DNA of 27,429 bases from a bacterium (lineage in GTDB: Bacteria; SZUA-79; Acidulodesulfobacterales; Acidulodesulfobacteraceae), in contig JAJYJN010000008.1 in the NCBI GenBank assembly GCA_021789455.1, forward strand, positions 1 to 27,429, written 5' to 3'. The notes under the pieces were generated by a model, which did not search any database, was not told where the DNA came from, and saw only the letters and a program-made list of their open reading frames with translations. The position numbers and the translations under genes were made by a program. Positions 7,098 to 16,117 of this stretch are shown piece after piece; the stretch's first letter is position 1, and the number at the start of each line of letters is the position of its first letter.

Positions 7098-7997
7098 ATT
7101 AAAACATCGGGATTTCAACAGCTAATATTTAATCTGCAGAACTTCTGGTCGGACTTTGGGTGCGTAATTCTGCAGCCATACGATATAGAAGTAGGAGCGG
7201 CTACATTTGCGCCCTATACGTTTCTTAAGTGCTTGGATTGTATGGACTGGAGAGTCGCTTATGTCCAGCCGTCAAGAAGGCCTACCGACGGGAGGTACGG
7301 TCAAAATCCCAACAGATTGGGAAAATATTATCAGTTCCAAGTTATTATACAGCCGTATATCGATAACATACAGGAGATATATTTAGACAGTTTAAAGAGC
7401 GTCGATATTAACCCTATTATGCATGACGTCCGGTTTGTAGAAGACGATTGGGAATCGCCTACTCTCGGCGCATGGGGTCTCGGATGGGAAGTCTGGCTCG
7501 ACGGCATGGAAGTTACTCAGTTTACATATTTTCAGCAGATAGGAGGCATAGAACTTTCCAAACCGGCTATAGAAATTACTTACGGATTGGAGCGGATAGC
7601 CATGTTCCTTCAAAATAAAGACGCGGTTTTTAACCTGCAATGGAACGGTTCTTTTAAATACGGCGATATACATAAAGACGACGAATTCCAATTTTCCAAA
7701 TATAATTTTGAATATTCAAGCGCAGAAGCGCTTTATAATTTATTCAATATATATGAAGCCGAATCGAAAAAACTTCTTTCTTTTCGGCTGAAAGAATTAG
7801 TTAAACCTGCTTACGAATATTGCCTGAAGTGTTCGCATGCCTTTAATTTGCTTGATGCAAGAGGGCTTATAAGCGTATCCGAAAGAATGAATTATATATT
7901 GAGAGTCAGGACGCTTGCCGAAGGATGCGCAAAACTTTATACGGGATTTTATTCTAAAGAAGAAGAAAATAAAAACATGAAGCCTAATTTAAAATAA
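7098..7997 (+). CDS. glyQ: Glycyl-tRNA synthetase alpha subunit (ATT start)
   Basis: This is the catalytic class II subunit of the bacterial alpha2-beta2 glycyl-tRNA synthetase. Homology begins well before the first in-frame ATG (7233): the upstream codons read [13 protein letters not shown], then [17 protein letters not shown]. This is the conserved N-terminus including motif 1, and losing it would remove part of the active site. The only plausible start is ATT 7098, six bases after AAAAAGGGG, giving 299 residues, the usual family length. Downstream are [20 protein letters not shown] (motif 2 loop region), [13 protein letters not shown] and [13 protein letters not shown] (motif 3, glycine/ATP site). 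glyS follows after 26 bp. The alternatives are a TTG at 7224 or an undetected sequencing error; neither would restore the N-terminus as neatly. Confidence 0.9.
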   Translation: MKTSGFQQLIFNLQNFWSDFGCVILQPYDIEVGAATFAPYTFLKCLDCMDWRVAYVQPSRRPTDGRYGQNPNRLGKYYQFQVIIQPYIDNIQEIYLDSLKSVDINPIMHDVRFVEDDWESPTLGAWGLGWEVWLDGMEVTQFTYFQQIGGIELSKPAIEITYGLERIAMFLQNKDAVFNLQWNGSFKYGDIHKDDEFQFSKYNFEYSSAEALYNLFNIYEAESKKLLSFRLKELVKPAYEYCLKCSHAFNLLDARGLISVSERMNYILRVRTLAEGCAKLYTGFYSKEEENKNMKPNLK

Positions 7998-8023
7998 TTT
8001 ATGATAATTCGGGTTATTACAAA

Positions 8024-10144
8024 TTGAGCGAATATTTACTCGAAATAGGTTCGGGCGAGCTTCCTTACGAAGAGGTGAGGAAAATACCGCCGGCTTTAAA
8101 AAAAATAGTAGAAAATTTTCTCGCCGACGAGCTTTTTCTCGCCGAAAAACCGCATGTCGAAACTTACGCTACTCCAAGACGCACGGTATTGTTTATTAAA
8201 GAACTGCCGGCAAAATCGCCGGACAGGGAAATAGAAATAATAGGGCCTCCTGTTAATATTTCGTATCATGGGGGCGTTCCGGCGGAGCCTCTTTTGCAGT
8301 TTATGAAAAAAACCGGAATTTCCGACCATAAGAAAATCTATACGGTTAATCAAAAAAAGGGGGTTTACGCCGCATGCAAAAAGAAAATAAAAGGAGCGCT
8401 TTTAAAAGATCTGCTTGCACAAAATATACCTTTGTTTATAAAGAAAATCCCCTTTAAAAAAACTATGTTCTGGTTAGATAAGGAAATACGTTATCCAAGG
8501 CCTGTTTTATGGATAACGTCGGTATTCGACGGAAAAACAGCGGCGTTTGATTTCGGCGGCATTAAAACCTCTAACCGCACTTACTTAAAACCGCCTTTAT
8601 CATACAAAATGAGGCCGGTAAAAATATATAGCGCTCAAGATTATTTTAATATAATATCCGCAAACGGGATAATACTAAAAAATACCGAAAGAAAAGATTA
8701 TATAGAATCTGCATTAAAAGATATATCGAAAACGGCCGGCGCCGATATTCCCGAATACGGCGAAGATTTTATAGACGAAATAGTGGGACTGACCGAAACT
8801 CCTTATGCTTTATTATGCGGATTCGACGAAAAATTTCTTTCTATTCCGCAAGAACTGCTTTCGGTCGTTATGAAAAAACATCAGCGTTTTTTTCCGCTTT
8901 CAAAAAACGGCAAATTAATTTCAAATTTTATTGCTATTGCCGACGTAAATCCTATCGACGAGTTTAAAGAATCGTTAGAAAAAAATATAAAGTCCGGTTA
9001 TTCCAGAGTGCTTAGCGCAAGGCTTGCCGACGCGGAATTTTTTTTCAACGAAGATACTAAAAAAAAGCCTGCAGATTTTGTCGAAGAAACTAAAAATATA
9101 ATTTTTTATCAAGGTTTAGGCACCTATTTCGATAAGACTTTACGCATCAAAAATTTGGGGCTTTTTATAGGAGAGGAACTTAATTTAGGCGGCGAAGTTT
9201 TGTCCGATTTTAAAACGGTTTCCGGTTTGTTAAAATTCGATCTTGCAACCCACGCAGTTTATGAATTTCCTGAAATGCAGGGGATAATGGGCAGGATATA
9301 CGCTAAAGCGGCCGGAGAAAACTTTCATATATCAACCGCAATAGAAGAGCATTATTATCCTGCATTCAAAACCGGCGGAGATAAAAAGAAAATACTTCCC
9401 TCTAACGATTTATCGGCTTTATGCGCTTTGTCGGACAAGCTGGATACGGTTTTTGCTTTCGTGATGCTAAAAAAACTTCCTTCCGGAGAATCCGACCCTT
9501 TTTATCTGCGCAGGGCTATGATAGGCATAATAGAAATTATCTTAGATAAAAAATATAAGATTAATTTAATAAAGGCATTTGATTTTTATTTTAAAGAATT
9601 TTTTAATGATAGAAAATTAAATAAAGAAGAATTAAAAAACGCTTTTATAAATTTTGCCGATACGAGATTTAAGAATTTTATGCTTACGTCCGGTTATAAA
9701 TCCGACGAAATAGCCGCCGTATTAAATTCTTCGGTTCGTGAAAATTTTTATACGGAGTTTATTAAAATAGATTTTCTTTCAAAATATAAAGAAAATGAAG
9801 CGGTTTTTGAACTATCGCAGATATATAAGAGAATTAACAATATTACTTACAAATTTTCCGATATAGCGGTTTTTAATGAAGAAAAATTAACTTTGTATGA
9901 AGAAAAACAGCTTATTTCAGTTTTTCAAAAGGTAAGCAAAGACATAATCTTACCTCTTAAGCAAAACGACTTTAAAACGGTTTTAAGCGAAATGCATAAC
10001 TTGGTCATGCCGGTAAACGCTTTCTTCGACGGCGTCATGATTTTAGCCGAGCAGGAAGAAATTAAAAATTCTAGGATAGGATTATTAAATAATATACTTA
10101 ATCTGCTTAAAATTTTTTGCGATTTTTCAAGTTTAGATTTATAA
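8024..10144 (+). CDS. glyS: Glycyl-tRNA synthetase beta subunit (TTG start)
   Basis: This is the 706-residue beta subunit of the tetrameric glycyl-tRNA synthetase, which recognises tRNA-Gly and is needed for charging by GlyQ. The N-terminus YLLEIGSGELPYEEV matches the family's LLExGxEELP opening. Other recognisable blocks are ETYATPRRTVLFI, FKKTMFWLDKEIRYPRPVLW, KKHQRFFPL, VLSARLADAEFFFNED and MQGIMGRIYAKAAGE, with an HD-like helical section. The C-terminal quarter is a DALR-type anticodon-binding helical domain ending in a Leu/Ile-rich helix. The start is TTG 8024, because a nearby ATG at 8001 hits a stop within nine codons. Its ribosome site is weak (CGGG about 11 nt upstream), so translation may depend on glyQ. 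Length is normal (about 680-710). Confidence 0.95.
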   Translation: MSEYLLEIGSGELPYEEVRKIPPALKKIVENFLADELFLAEKPHVETYATPRRTVLFIKELPAKSPDREIEIIGPPVNISYHGGVPAEPLLQFMKKTGISDHKKIYTVNQKKGVYAACKKKIKGALLKDLLAQNIPLFIKKIPFKKTMFWLDKEIRYPRPVLWITSVFDGKTAAFDFGGIKTSNRTYLKPPLSYKMRPVKIYSAQDYFNIISANGIILKNTERKDYIESALKDISKTAGADIPEYGEDFIDEIVGLTETPYALLCGFDEKFLSIPQELLSVVMKKHQRFFPLSKNGKLISNFIAIADVNPIDEFKESLEKNIKSGYSRVLSARLADAEFFFNEDTKKKPADFVEETKNIIFYQGLGTYFDKTLRIKNLGLFIGEELNLGGEVLSDFKTVSGLLKFDLATHAVYEFPEMQGIMGRIYAKAAGENFHISTAIEEHYYPAFKTGGDKKKILPSNDLSALCALSDKLDTVFAFVMLKKLPSGESDPFYLRRAMIGIIEIILDKKYKINLIKAFDFYFKEFFNDRKLNKEELKNAFINFADTRFKNFMLTSGYKSDEIAAVLNSSVRENFYTEFIKIDFLSKYKENEAVFELSQIYKRINNITYKFSDIAVFNEEKLTLYEEKQLISVFQKVSKDIILPLKQNDFKTVLSEMHNLVMPVNAFFDGVMILAEQEEIKNSRIGLLNNILNLLKIFCDFSSLDL

Positions 10145-10201
10145 TTTTTTTAGTTTTAAATAATATATAAATATATTTTTATTTATTAGGAGGATGGCGT
10201 T

Positions 10202-12862
10202 ATGGGTAAATTCGTTTATTTTTTCGGCAACAAAAAGGCGGACGGCGACGGTTCCATGAAAAATTTACTTGGCGGAAAAGGAGCCGGACTGGCGGAGATG
10301 ACTAACCTCGGCATAAGAGTTCCTGCCGGTTTTACGATAACCACCGAAGTCTGCACGTATTTTTATGAACACGGCAAAAAATATCCCGATGAATTAAAGA
10401 ATGAGGTAAAAGAAAATATAAAAAAGATGGAAGATGCAATGGGGTCTAAATTCGGCGATGCTAAAAATCCGCTGTTGGTTTCGGTAAGAAGCGGCGCAAG
10501 GGTGTCTATGCCAGGAATGATGGATACGGTTCTAAATCTTGGATTAAACGACGATACCATTAGAGGCCTTATCGAAAAATCAGGCAACGAAAGATTTGCA
10601 TACGATACATACAGAAGATTTATACAGATGTTTTCAAACGTCGTTCTTGGGATAGATTCAGGAATTATGGAATCTATTTTAGCAAATAAAAAGAAAGAAA
10701 AATCGGTTAAAAACGACAACGAATTAAATGAAGCCGATCTTCGCTATCTGGTATCGGAATTTAAAAAAGTCGTGGAAAAAGAAAAAGGAATAAAATTTCC
10801 AGACGACCCCGAAGAACAGTTATGGATGGGTATTTCGGCCGTTTTTGAATCTTGGAACGTACCGAGAGCTATAACATACAGAAAGCTCAATAAAATACCT
10901 GAAAACTGGGGAACCGCGGTAAACGTAGTTTCTATGGTTTACGGAAATATGGGAGAAACTTCCGCAACCGGAGTAGCGTTTACCAGAAATCCTTCTACCG
11001 GAGAAAACGGTTTTTACGGCGAATATCTTATTAATGCGCAGGGCGAAGACGTCGTGGCGGGAATAAGGACGCCTCAGCCTGTAAATGAATTTTCCAAAAA
11101 AAATCCTGAGGATTTTTCTCTTGAAAAAGCTATGCCTTCGGTATATAAAGACCTGTTAGAATATGCCGGACTTCTGGAAAAACATTATAAAGATATGCTT
11201 GACCTAGAGTTTACGATACAGGAAGGCGTGCTTTATATGCTTCAGGTAAGGACGGGAAAAAGGACGGCGAAAGCAGCGGTTAAAATTGCGGTGGACATGG
11301 TCAAGGAAGGTATGATAGATAAAAAAACGGCTGTTTTAAGAATAGATCCTTATTCTATAGCGCAGCTTATGTATCCTGCGGTAGATCTTAGCGCAAAAAA
11401 AGACGTTATCGCTAAAGGACTTCCGGCTTCGCCCGGCGCGGCAAGCGGCGAAGTAGTGTTTTCCGCAGAGGAAGCAGAAGAAGAGGTTAAGAAGGGTAAA
11501 AAAGTAATATTGGTAAGAATGGAGACTTCTCCAGAAGATATACACGGAATGAGCGTAGCCGAAGGTATTCTTACCGCAAGGGGAGGCATGACTTCCCACG
11601 CCGCCGTAGTTGCGAGAGGAATGGGAAAATGCGCCGTTACCGGCTGTTCGGTTCTGGAAATTAACGAAAAGAAAGGAGAGATAACGGTCGGAAACAGAAA
11701 TATAAAAATAGGAGAGGTTATTACGTTAAACGGATCAAACGGCGAAGTTTATTACGGTAACGTTAAAATGATAACGCCGGAAATAAACGATGATTTCAGG
11801 ACGATAATGAAATATGCCGACGAGTTTAGAAAACTAAACGTCAGGGCGAATGCGGATACTCCCGAGGATGCAAAAGTTGCGCGCAGTTACGGTGCCGAAG
11901 GTATCGGACTTTGCAGGACGGAGCATATGTTCTTTAAAGGCGACAGAATAAAAGCCGTCAGAGAGATGATTCTTTCGGAAACGGTTGCGGAAAGACAAAA
12001 AGCCCTTGCTAAACTTCTCCCCATGCAAAAATCCGACTTTCTAGAATTATACGAAGAGATGAAAGGCTACTCGGTAAACATAAGGCTTCTTGACCCGCCG
12101 CTGCATGAATTTCTTCCGAAAACGGAAAAAGACATAAGAGAGTTATCCGAAATTATGGGTATTTCATACGAGAGGCTCAGCGCAAAGACGGCTTCCCTAC
12201 ACGAAGTCAACCCGATGCTTGGTCACAGAGGCTGCCGTCTGGGAGTAAGTTATCCCGAAATATATGAAATGCAGGTTCAGGCAATTATGGAAGCCGCATG
12301 CGAATTTTATAAAAACGGCAACAAGATTATTCCCGAAATTATGATTCCGGTCGTCGGGATTTATGAAGAGATAAGGTTATTAAAGGAATTAGTCGATAAA
12401 AAAGCTGCAGAAGTTATGGATAAATACGGCACTAAACTCGACTACTTAGTCGGAACTATGATAGAACTTCCGAGAGCATGTATGGTAGCCGACGAAATAG
12501 CGGGCGAGGCCGAATTTTTTTCGTTCGGTACAAACGATCTTACACAGACTACTTTCGGGTTTTCAAGGGACGACATAGGTTCTTTTTTACCCGATTATCT
12601 TAATAAAAATATTCTTAAGACAGATCCGTTTATGGAGTTAGACAGAAGCGGTGTAGGCGAATTAATGAAAATTGCCGTACGGAAGGGCAAGGAAACAAGA
12701 AAAGATATTAAACTCGGCATATGCGGAGAACACGGAGGCGACCCAAGCTCTATAGAATTTTGCCACAGCATCAATCTTAATTATGTCAGCTGTTCGCCTT
12801 ACAGGGTTCCGGTTGCAATAATTTCCTCCGCTCAGGCTTCGATTAAAGAGGTGAAATCTTAA
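10202..12862 (+). CDS. ppdK: Pyruvate phosphate dikinase
   Basis: This is an 886-residue PPDK, which reversibly converts pyruvate, ATP and phosphate to PEP, AMP and PPi. It serves gluconeogenic PEP supply in autotrophs and anaerobes, or PPi-linked glycolysis. The order is the N-terminal ATP-grasp domain (LLGGKGAGLAEM near 22-33; SVRSGARVSMPGMMDTVLNL near 98-117; LEFTIQEG then LYMLQVRTGKRT), the central swivelling phosphohistidine domain (GGMTSHAAVVARGMGKCA with catalytic His466) and the C-terminal PEP/pyruvate barrel (EGIGLCRTEHMFF, LVGTMIELPRA, FFSFGTNDLTQTTFGFSRDD, GICGEHGGDPSS). C841 in GICGEHGG is the expected proton-relay Cys. All catalytic residues are present. The regulatory Thr two residues before the catalytic His (T464) is also present. 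A strong AGGAGG precedes ATG 10202. mfd follows after 9 bp. Confidence 0.97.
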   Translation: MGKFVYFFGNKKADGDGSMKNLLGGKGAGLAEMTNLGIRVPAGFTITTEVCTYFYEHGKKYPDELKNEVKENIKKMEDAMGSKFGDAKNPLLVSVRSGARVSMPGMMDTVLNLGLNDDTIRGLIEKSGNERFAYDTYRRFIQMFSNVVLGIDSGIMESILANKKKEKSVKNDNELNEADLRYLVSEFKKVVEKEKGIKFPDDPEEQLWMGISAVFESWNVPRAITYRKLNKIPENWGTAVNVVSMVYGNMGETSATGVAFTRNPSTGENGFYGEYLINAQGEDVVAGIRTPQPVNEFSKKNPEDFSLEKAMPSVYKDLLEYAGLLEKHYKDMLDLEFTIQEGVLYMLQVRTGKRTAKAAVKIAVDMVKEGMIDKKTAVLRIDPYSIAQLMYPAVDLSAKKDVIAKGLPASPGAASGEVVFSAEEAEEEVKKGKKVILVRMETSPEDIHGMSVAEGILTARGGMTSHAAVVARGMGKCAVTGCSVLEINEKKGEITVGNRNIKIGEVITLNGSNGEVYYGNVKMITPEINDDFRTIMKYADEFRKLNVRANADTPEDAKVARSYGAEGIGLCRTEHMFFKGDRIKAVREMILSETVAERQKALAKLLPMQKSDFLELYEEMKGYSVNIRLLDPPLHEFLPKTEKDIRELSEIMGISYERLSAKTASLHEVNPMLGHRGCRLGVSYPEIYEMQVQAIMEAACEFYKNGNKIIPEIMIPVVGIYEEIRLLKELVDKKAAEVMDKYGTKLDYLVGTMIELPRACMVADEIAGEAEFFSFGTNDLTQTTFGFSRDDIGSFLPDYLNKNILKTDPFMELDRSGVGELMKIAVRKGKETRKDIKLGICGEHGGDPSSIEFCHSINLNYVSCSPYRVPVAIISSAQASIKEVKS

Positions 12863-12871
12863 GGAATAGAT

Positions 12872-15800
12872 TTGGAACCATTAGATTTAAAAACGCTTGC
12901 CGCTTTTTCTTTAGACGCTGCTTCGTTCATAGAAAGAGAGAAAGGAATATTTATTTTTTTATGCGATAATTACGCCTCCGCTAAAGCTTTGTACGGCAAC
13001 CTGTCGTTTTTTTCTTCGCAGAAAATATTTTTCTGCGAAGAAATAATCCCCGTAAGCCTTTTGTATGATTTAAGGCAAACCGCCTCTGCCGCTGTAGTTA
13101 CGACTCCTATTTCTTTTTTCTCTAAAGTGCCGGAGCCGGACAGCCTTCTTAACTCGTTTATCCATATAAAAAAAGGTTCAAACTTTTCGCGCGACGTTTT
13201 TATAGAAACTCTCGCTTCGTACGGCTATGAAAGAACGAATATTATAGAAAACGAAAACGAATTTGCCGTAAGAGGGGAAATAATAGACATAAGCAATGCA
13301 GATTCTCTTTATCCGGTCAGGATCGATTTTTTTGACGAAACCGTAGAAGATTTGCGGTATTTTGACCTCAATACGCAGTTAAGCATTAAAAGCATAGATG
13401 CATTTACCGTATTCCCCGTAAAATCTAATTATTATCCTAAAACTATAAATATATCCGAATCCGTTCCGAATTCGGTTTTATACATAGAAGAACCCGAAAC
13501 CGAACTTTTAGATTTTTTAAACCGCGGCACGGATAATAAAAATAGTTTTAATAGGATTTTAAATAATTTAAATAAATTTTATTATTTTAATATTAAAAAA
13601 TCTTCGATATATTACGGAATTAAAAACGATACCGGCAATAACATAGGGGAAAAATTTTCGGAAATAAAATCTGTAAATAGCCGTTTTGCCGAAAAGTTAA
13701 AATATGAAAACGGCAAATTAAATCTAACCCTAATAAGAAAAATAATCCTCAATCTTATAAATAAAGAATACAAGGTAACCGTCGTTTCCAAAAACGAAAT
13801 TCACAGGGAAAGGCTTAAAAATATTTTTGCTTCCATAGGATTAAGCGAAGAAGAAATACAAAACGGATTATTTAAAATTATTAACGGTAACGTTTCATCG
13901 GGTTTTATATCTAAAAAAGATAAACTTTTTTTAATTAAAGGGGAAGAACTTTTCAGGGAACATTTAGATATCGTTTCCGAAAGTTCAAGCCGGTTAAAAA
14001 CTTCGGGATTAGATTATTTTAAAAGCATAGAAGAGCTGAATCCCGGAGATTACGTAGTCCACGACGAGTTCGGAATTGCACAGTTTACCGAAATTAGAAA
14101 TATTACGCTCAACGGCATATCGTCCGATTATTTTACCCTTATGTTTGAAGGAGGAGATAAGCTATTCGTTCCGTCGGAAAAAATTTATCTTTTACATAAG
14201 TATATATCTTCTTCCGAAGATAATGCTCCGGTTTTAAACAGACTCGGCAATAAATCATGGGAGAAAGCCAAGACCAAAGCAAAAAAGAAAATTGAAGAAA
14301 TTGCGGAAGATTTAAAAGTTCTTTACGCAAAAAGAATGACGGACAGGGGGTTTGCATTTTCTCCGGAAGATGAAGAATATAGAGAATTCGAGGAAAATTT
14401 TGAATTTGAAGAAACGGAAGACCAGGCAAGAGCCATTAAAGAAGTTTTACGGGATATGCAGGGCAATAAACCTATGGACAGGCTGATATGCGGAGACGTC
14501 GGATTCGGCAAAACCGAGGTAGCTATTAGAGCGGCTTTCAAAGCGGCTATGGACGGCAAGCAGGTTGCCTTAATAGCTCCTACTACTATTTTAGTAGACC
14601 AGCATTATCAAAATTTTAAAAAAAGATTTGATAAGTATCCCGTAAAAATTGCCCATATCTCAAGATTCGTCAAGAAGAACGAAGAAAAAGAAATCGTTAA
14701 AGGAATTAAAAGCGGAGAGATAGATATAATAATCGGGACGCATAAATTGCTGTCGGAAAAAATAGAATATAAGGATATAGGTCTTCTGATTATCGACGAA
14801 GAACAAAAATTCGGCGCACTGCAGAAAGAAAAAATAAAAAAATTAAGATATTCGATAGACGTTTTGGCGATGAGCGCAACTCCTATTCCGAGGACGCTTT
14901 ATATGTCTATGTCGGGAATAAGGGACTTAAGCATTATAAGCACGCCTCCTTCCGGTCGAAAAAACGTTATAACGGAAATAGCAAACTACGACGAAGAGAT
15001 AATAAAGAAAGCGATATTTAACGAAATAAGCAGAGGCGGACAGGTTTATTTTATCGATAACAGGATATCCCATTTAGATTCCGTTCGCGACAGGCTTGCT
15101 AAAATTATGCCGGATATAAGAATAGGGGTAGTTCACGGGAGGTTACAGCCTGAAAAAATTATGGATATTATGCATATTTTTCACGATAAAGGATACGACG
15201 TCCTGCTTTCGACCGCCATAATAGAATCGGGATTGGACAATCCTAACGTAAATACGATTATTATAAATAATGCCGAAAAATTAGGGCTTAGCCAGCTTTA
15301 TCAATTAAGGGGAAGGGTCGGGAGATCGCACATTCAGGCATATTGCTATGCCGTTACTGGAACGCCCGTTGAAAATATAAGCCCGGAACAATTAAAAAGG
15401 CTAGTCGCCGTTAAAGAATACAGCGAATTGAGTTCGGGATTTAAACTTGCCATGGCGGATTTGGAAATAAGGGGAGCGGGGAATATTTTGGGAGGAGCGC
15501 AATCAGGACATATAAACTCGGTCGGTCTTGAGATGTGCATGCAGATGTTGAAGGAAGAAATTGAAAAAATGCGCGGCGTAATATTGCCTGCACAGATTAA
15601 TCCGGAAGTTAAGACTAATTTATCCGCTTATATTCCTAAAAGCTATATAGAAGACGAAAAAACAAAGACCTCTTTTTACAGAAAACTGGCTAATTGCGTA
15701 ACTATTAACGACGTGGAAAATATAAAAAAGGAGTTTGAAGATAGATTCGGCAGGATGGAAGATTCCGTTAAAAATCTGTTAAAAATTGCAGAACTTAAAA

Positions 15801-16060
15801 TTAATATGAAAAATTGCAAAGTAAGCATTATAGAGATTAAAGATGCCGAGTTTATTATGGAATTTCATAATTCGGCGGCGTCCATTTTTGAAAGGCTGAT
15901 AAAATTTATAAATGATAAAGAATCTTCGTCTGAATATATAATTAATTTTATAGACGAATTTAAAATGAGGCTAAGATTTAAACATTTAGATTCTAAGCAG
16001 GATAAAATAGAGAAAGCTAAAATTATCTTGCAACGATTATACGGCTATGTTAATATTTAA
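12872..16060 (+). CDS. mfd: Transcription-repair coupling factor (TTG start)
   Basis: This is a 1062-residue Mfd, the ATP-driven translocase that removes stalled RNA polymerase and recruits UvrA to transcribed-strand damage. The first ~380 residues are the UvrB-like module (GYERTNIIENENEFAVRGEI near 111-130). The CarD-like RNA-polymerase-interacting domain begins near 388 (NPGDYVVHDEFGIAQF). The RecG-like motor has Walker A GDVGFGKT (541-548), DEEQ (642-645, motif II), SATPIPRTLYMSMSG (motif III) and QLRGRVGRS (motif VI). The C-terminal domain follows (TSFYRKLANC). It is about 85 residues shorter than the E. coli protein, with the loss in the N-terminal module, so UvrA recruitment should be checked. 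The start is TTG 12872 with AAGGA 7-8 nt upstream. uvrA lies further along the same strand. A perfect hairpin lies at codons 47-58. Confidence 0.96.
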   Translation: MEPLDLKTLAAFSLDAASFIEREKGIFIFLCDNYASAKALYGNLSFFSSQKIFFCEEIIPVSLLYDLRQTASAAVVTTPISFFSKVPEPDSLLNSFIHIKKGSNFSRDVFIETLASYGYERTNIIENENEFAVRGEIIDISNADSLYPVRIDFFDETVEDLRYFDLNTQLSIKSIDAFTVFPVKSNYYPKTINISESVPNSVLYIEEPETELLDFLNRGTDNKNSFNRILNNLNKFYYFNIKKSSIYYGIKNDTGNNIGEKFSEIKSVNSRFAEKLKYENGKLNLTLIRKIILNLINKEYKVTVVSKNEIHRERLKNIFASIGLSEEEIQNGLFKIINGNVSSGFISKKDKLFLIKGEELFREHLDIVSESSSRLKTSGLDYFKSIEELNPGDYVVHDEFGIAQFTEIRNITLNGISSDYFTLMFEGGDKLFVPSEKIYLLHKYISSSEDNAPVLNRLGNKSWEKAKTKAKKKIEEIAEDLKVLYAKRMTDRGFAFSPEDEEYREFEENFEFEETEDQARAIKEVLRDMQGNKPMDRLICGDVGFGKTEVAIRAAFKAAMDGKQVALIAPTTILVDQHYQNFKKRFDKYPVKIAHISRFVKKNEEKEIVKGIKSGEIDIIIGTHKLLSEKIEYKDIGLLIIDEEQKFGALQKEKIKKLRYSIDVLAMSATPIPRTLYMSMSGIRDLSIISTPPSGRKNVITEIANYDEEIIKKAIFNEISRGGQVYFIDNRISHLDSVRDRLAKIMPDIRIGVVHGRLQPEKIMDIMHIFHDKGYDVLLSTAIIESGLDNPNVNTIIINNAEKLGLSQLYQLRGRVGRSHIQAYCYAVTGTPVENISPEQLKRLVAVKEYSELSSGFKLAMADLEIRGAGNILGGAQSGHINSVGLEMCMQMLKEEIEKMRGVILPAQINPEVKTNLSAYIPKSYIEDEKTKTSFYRKLANCVTINDVENIKKEFEDRFGRMEDSVKNLLKIAELKINMKNCKVSIIEIKDAEFIMEFHNSAASIFERLIKFINDKESSSEYIINFIDEFKMRLRFKHLDSKQDKIEKAKIILQRLYGYVNI
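13011..13043 (+). repeat. Perfect 15-bp inverted repeat inside mfd
   Basis: TTTCTTCGCAGAAAA (13011-13025) and its exact reverse complement (13029-13043) flank TAT. It lies about 140 nt into mfd and encodes part of SSQKIFFCEE. Such a long perfect stem is unusual in a coding region, and the RNA should form a stable hairpin. Confidence 0.75.
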
Positions 16061-16117
16061 TAATTGTATTTGCTTTAAATTAACTTAATTTAACTTTTAT
16101 TTGTTCAAGAGGGGAAA

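Noticed and set aside
7233..7997. glyQ starting at ATG 7233
   Set aside because: This would remove 45 conserved N-terminal residues including the motif 1 region, and no ribosome site precedes it.
10363..10719. Minus-strand open frame of 118 codons
   Set aside because: It is a shadow of the ppdK coding strand; its Ser/Phe-rich composition is typical of such shadows.
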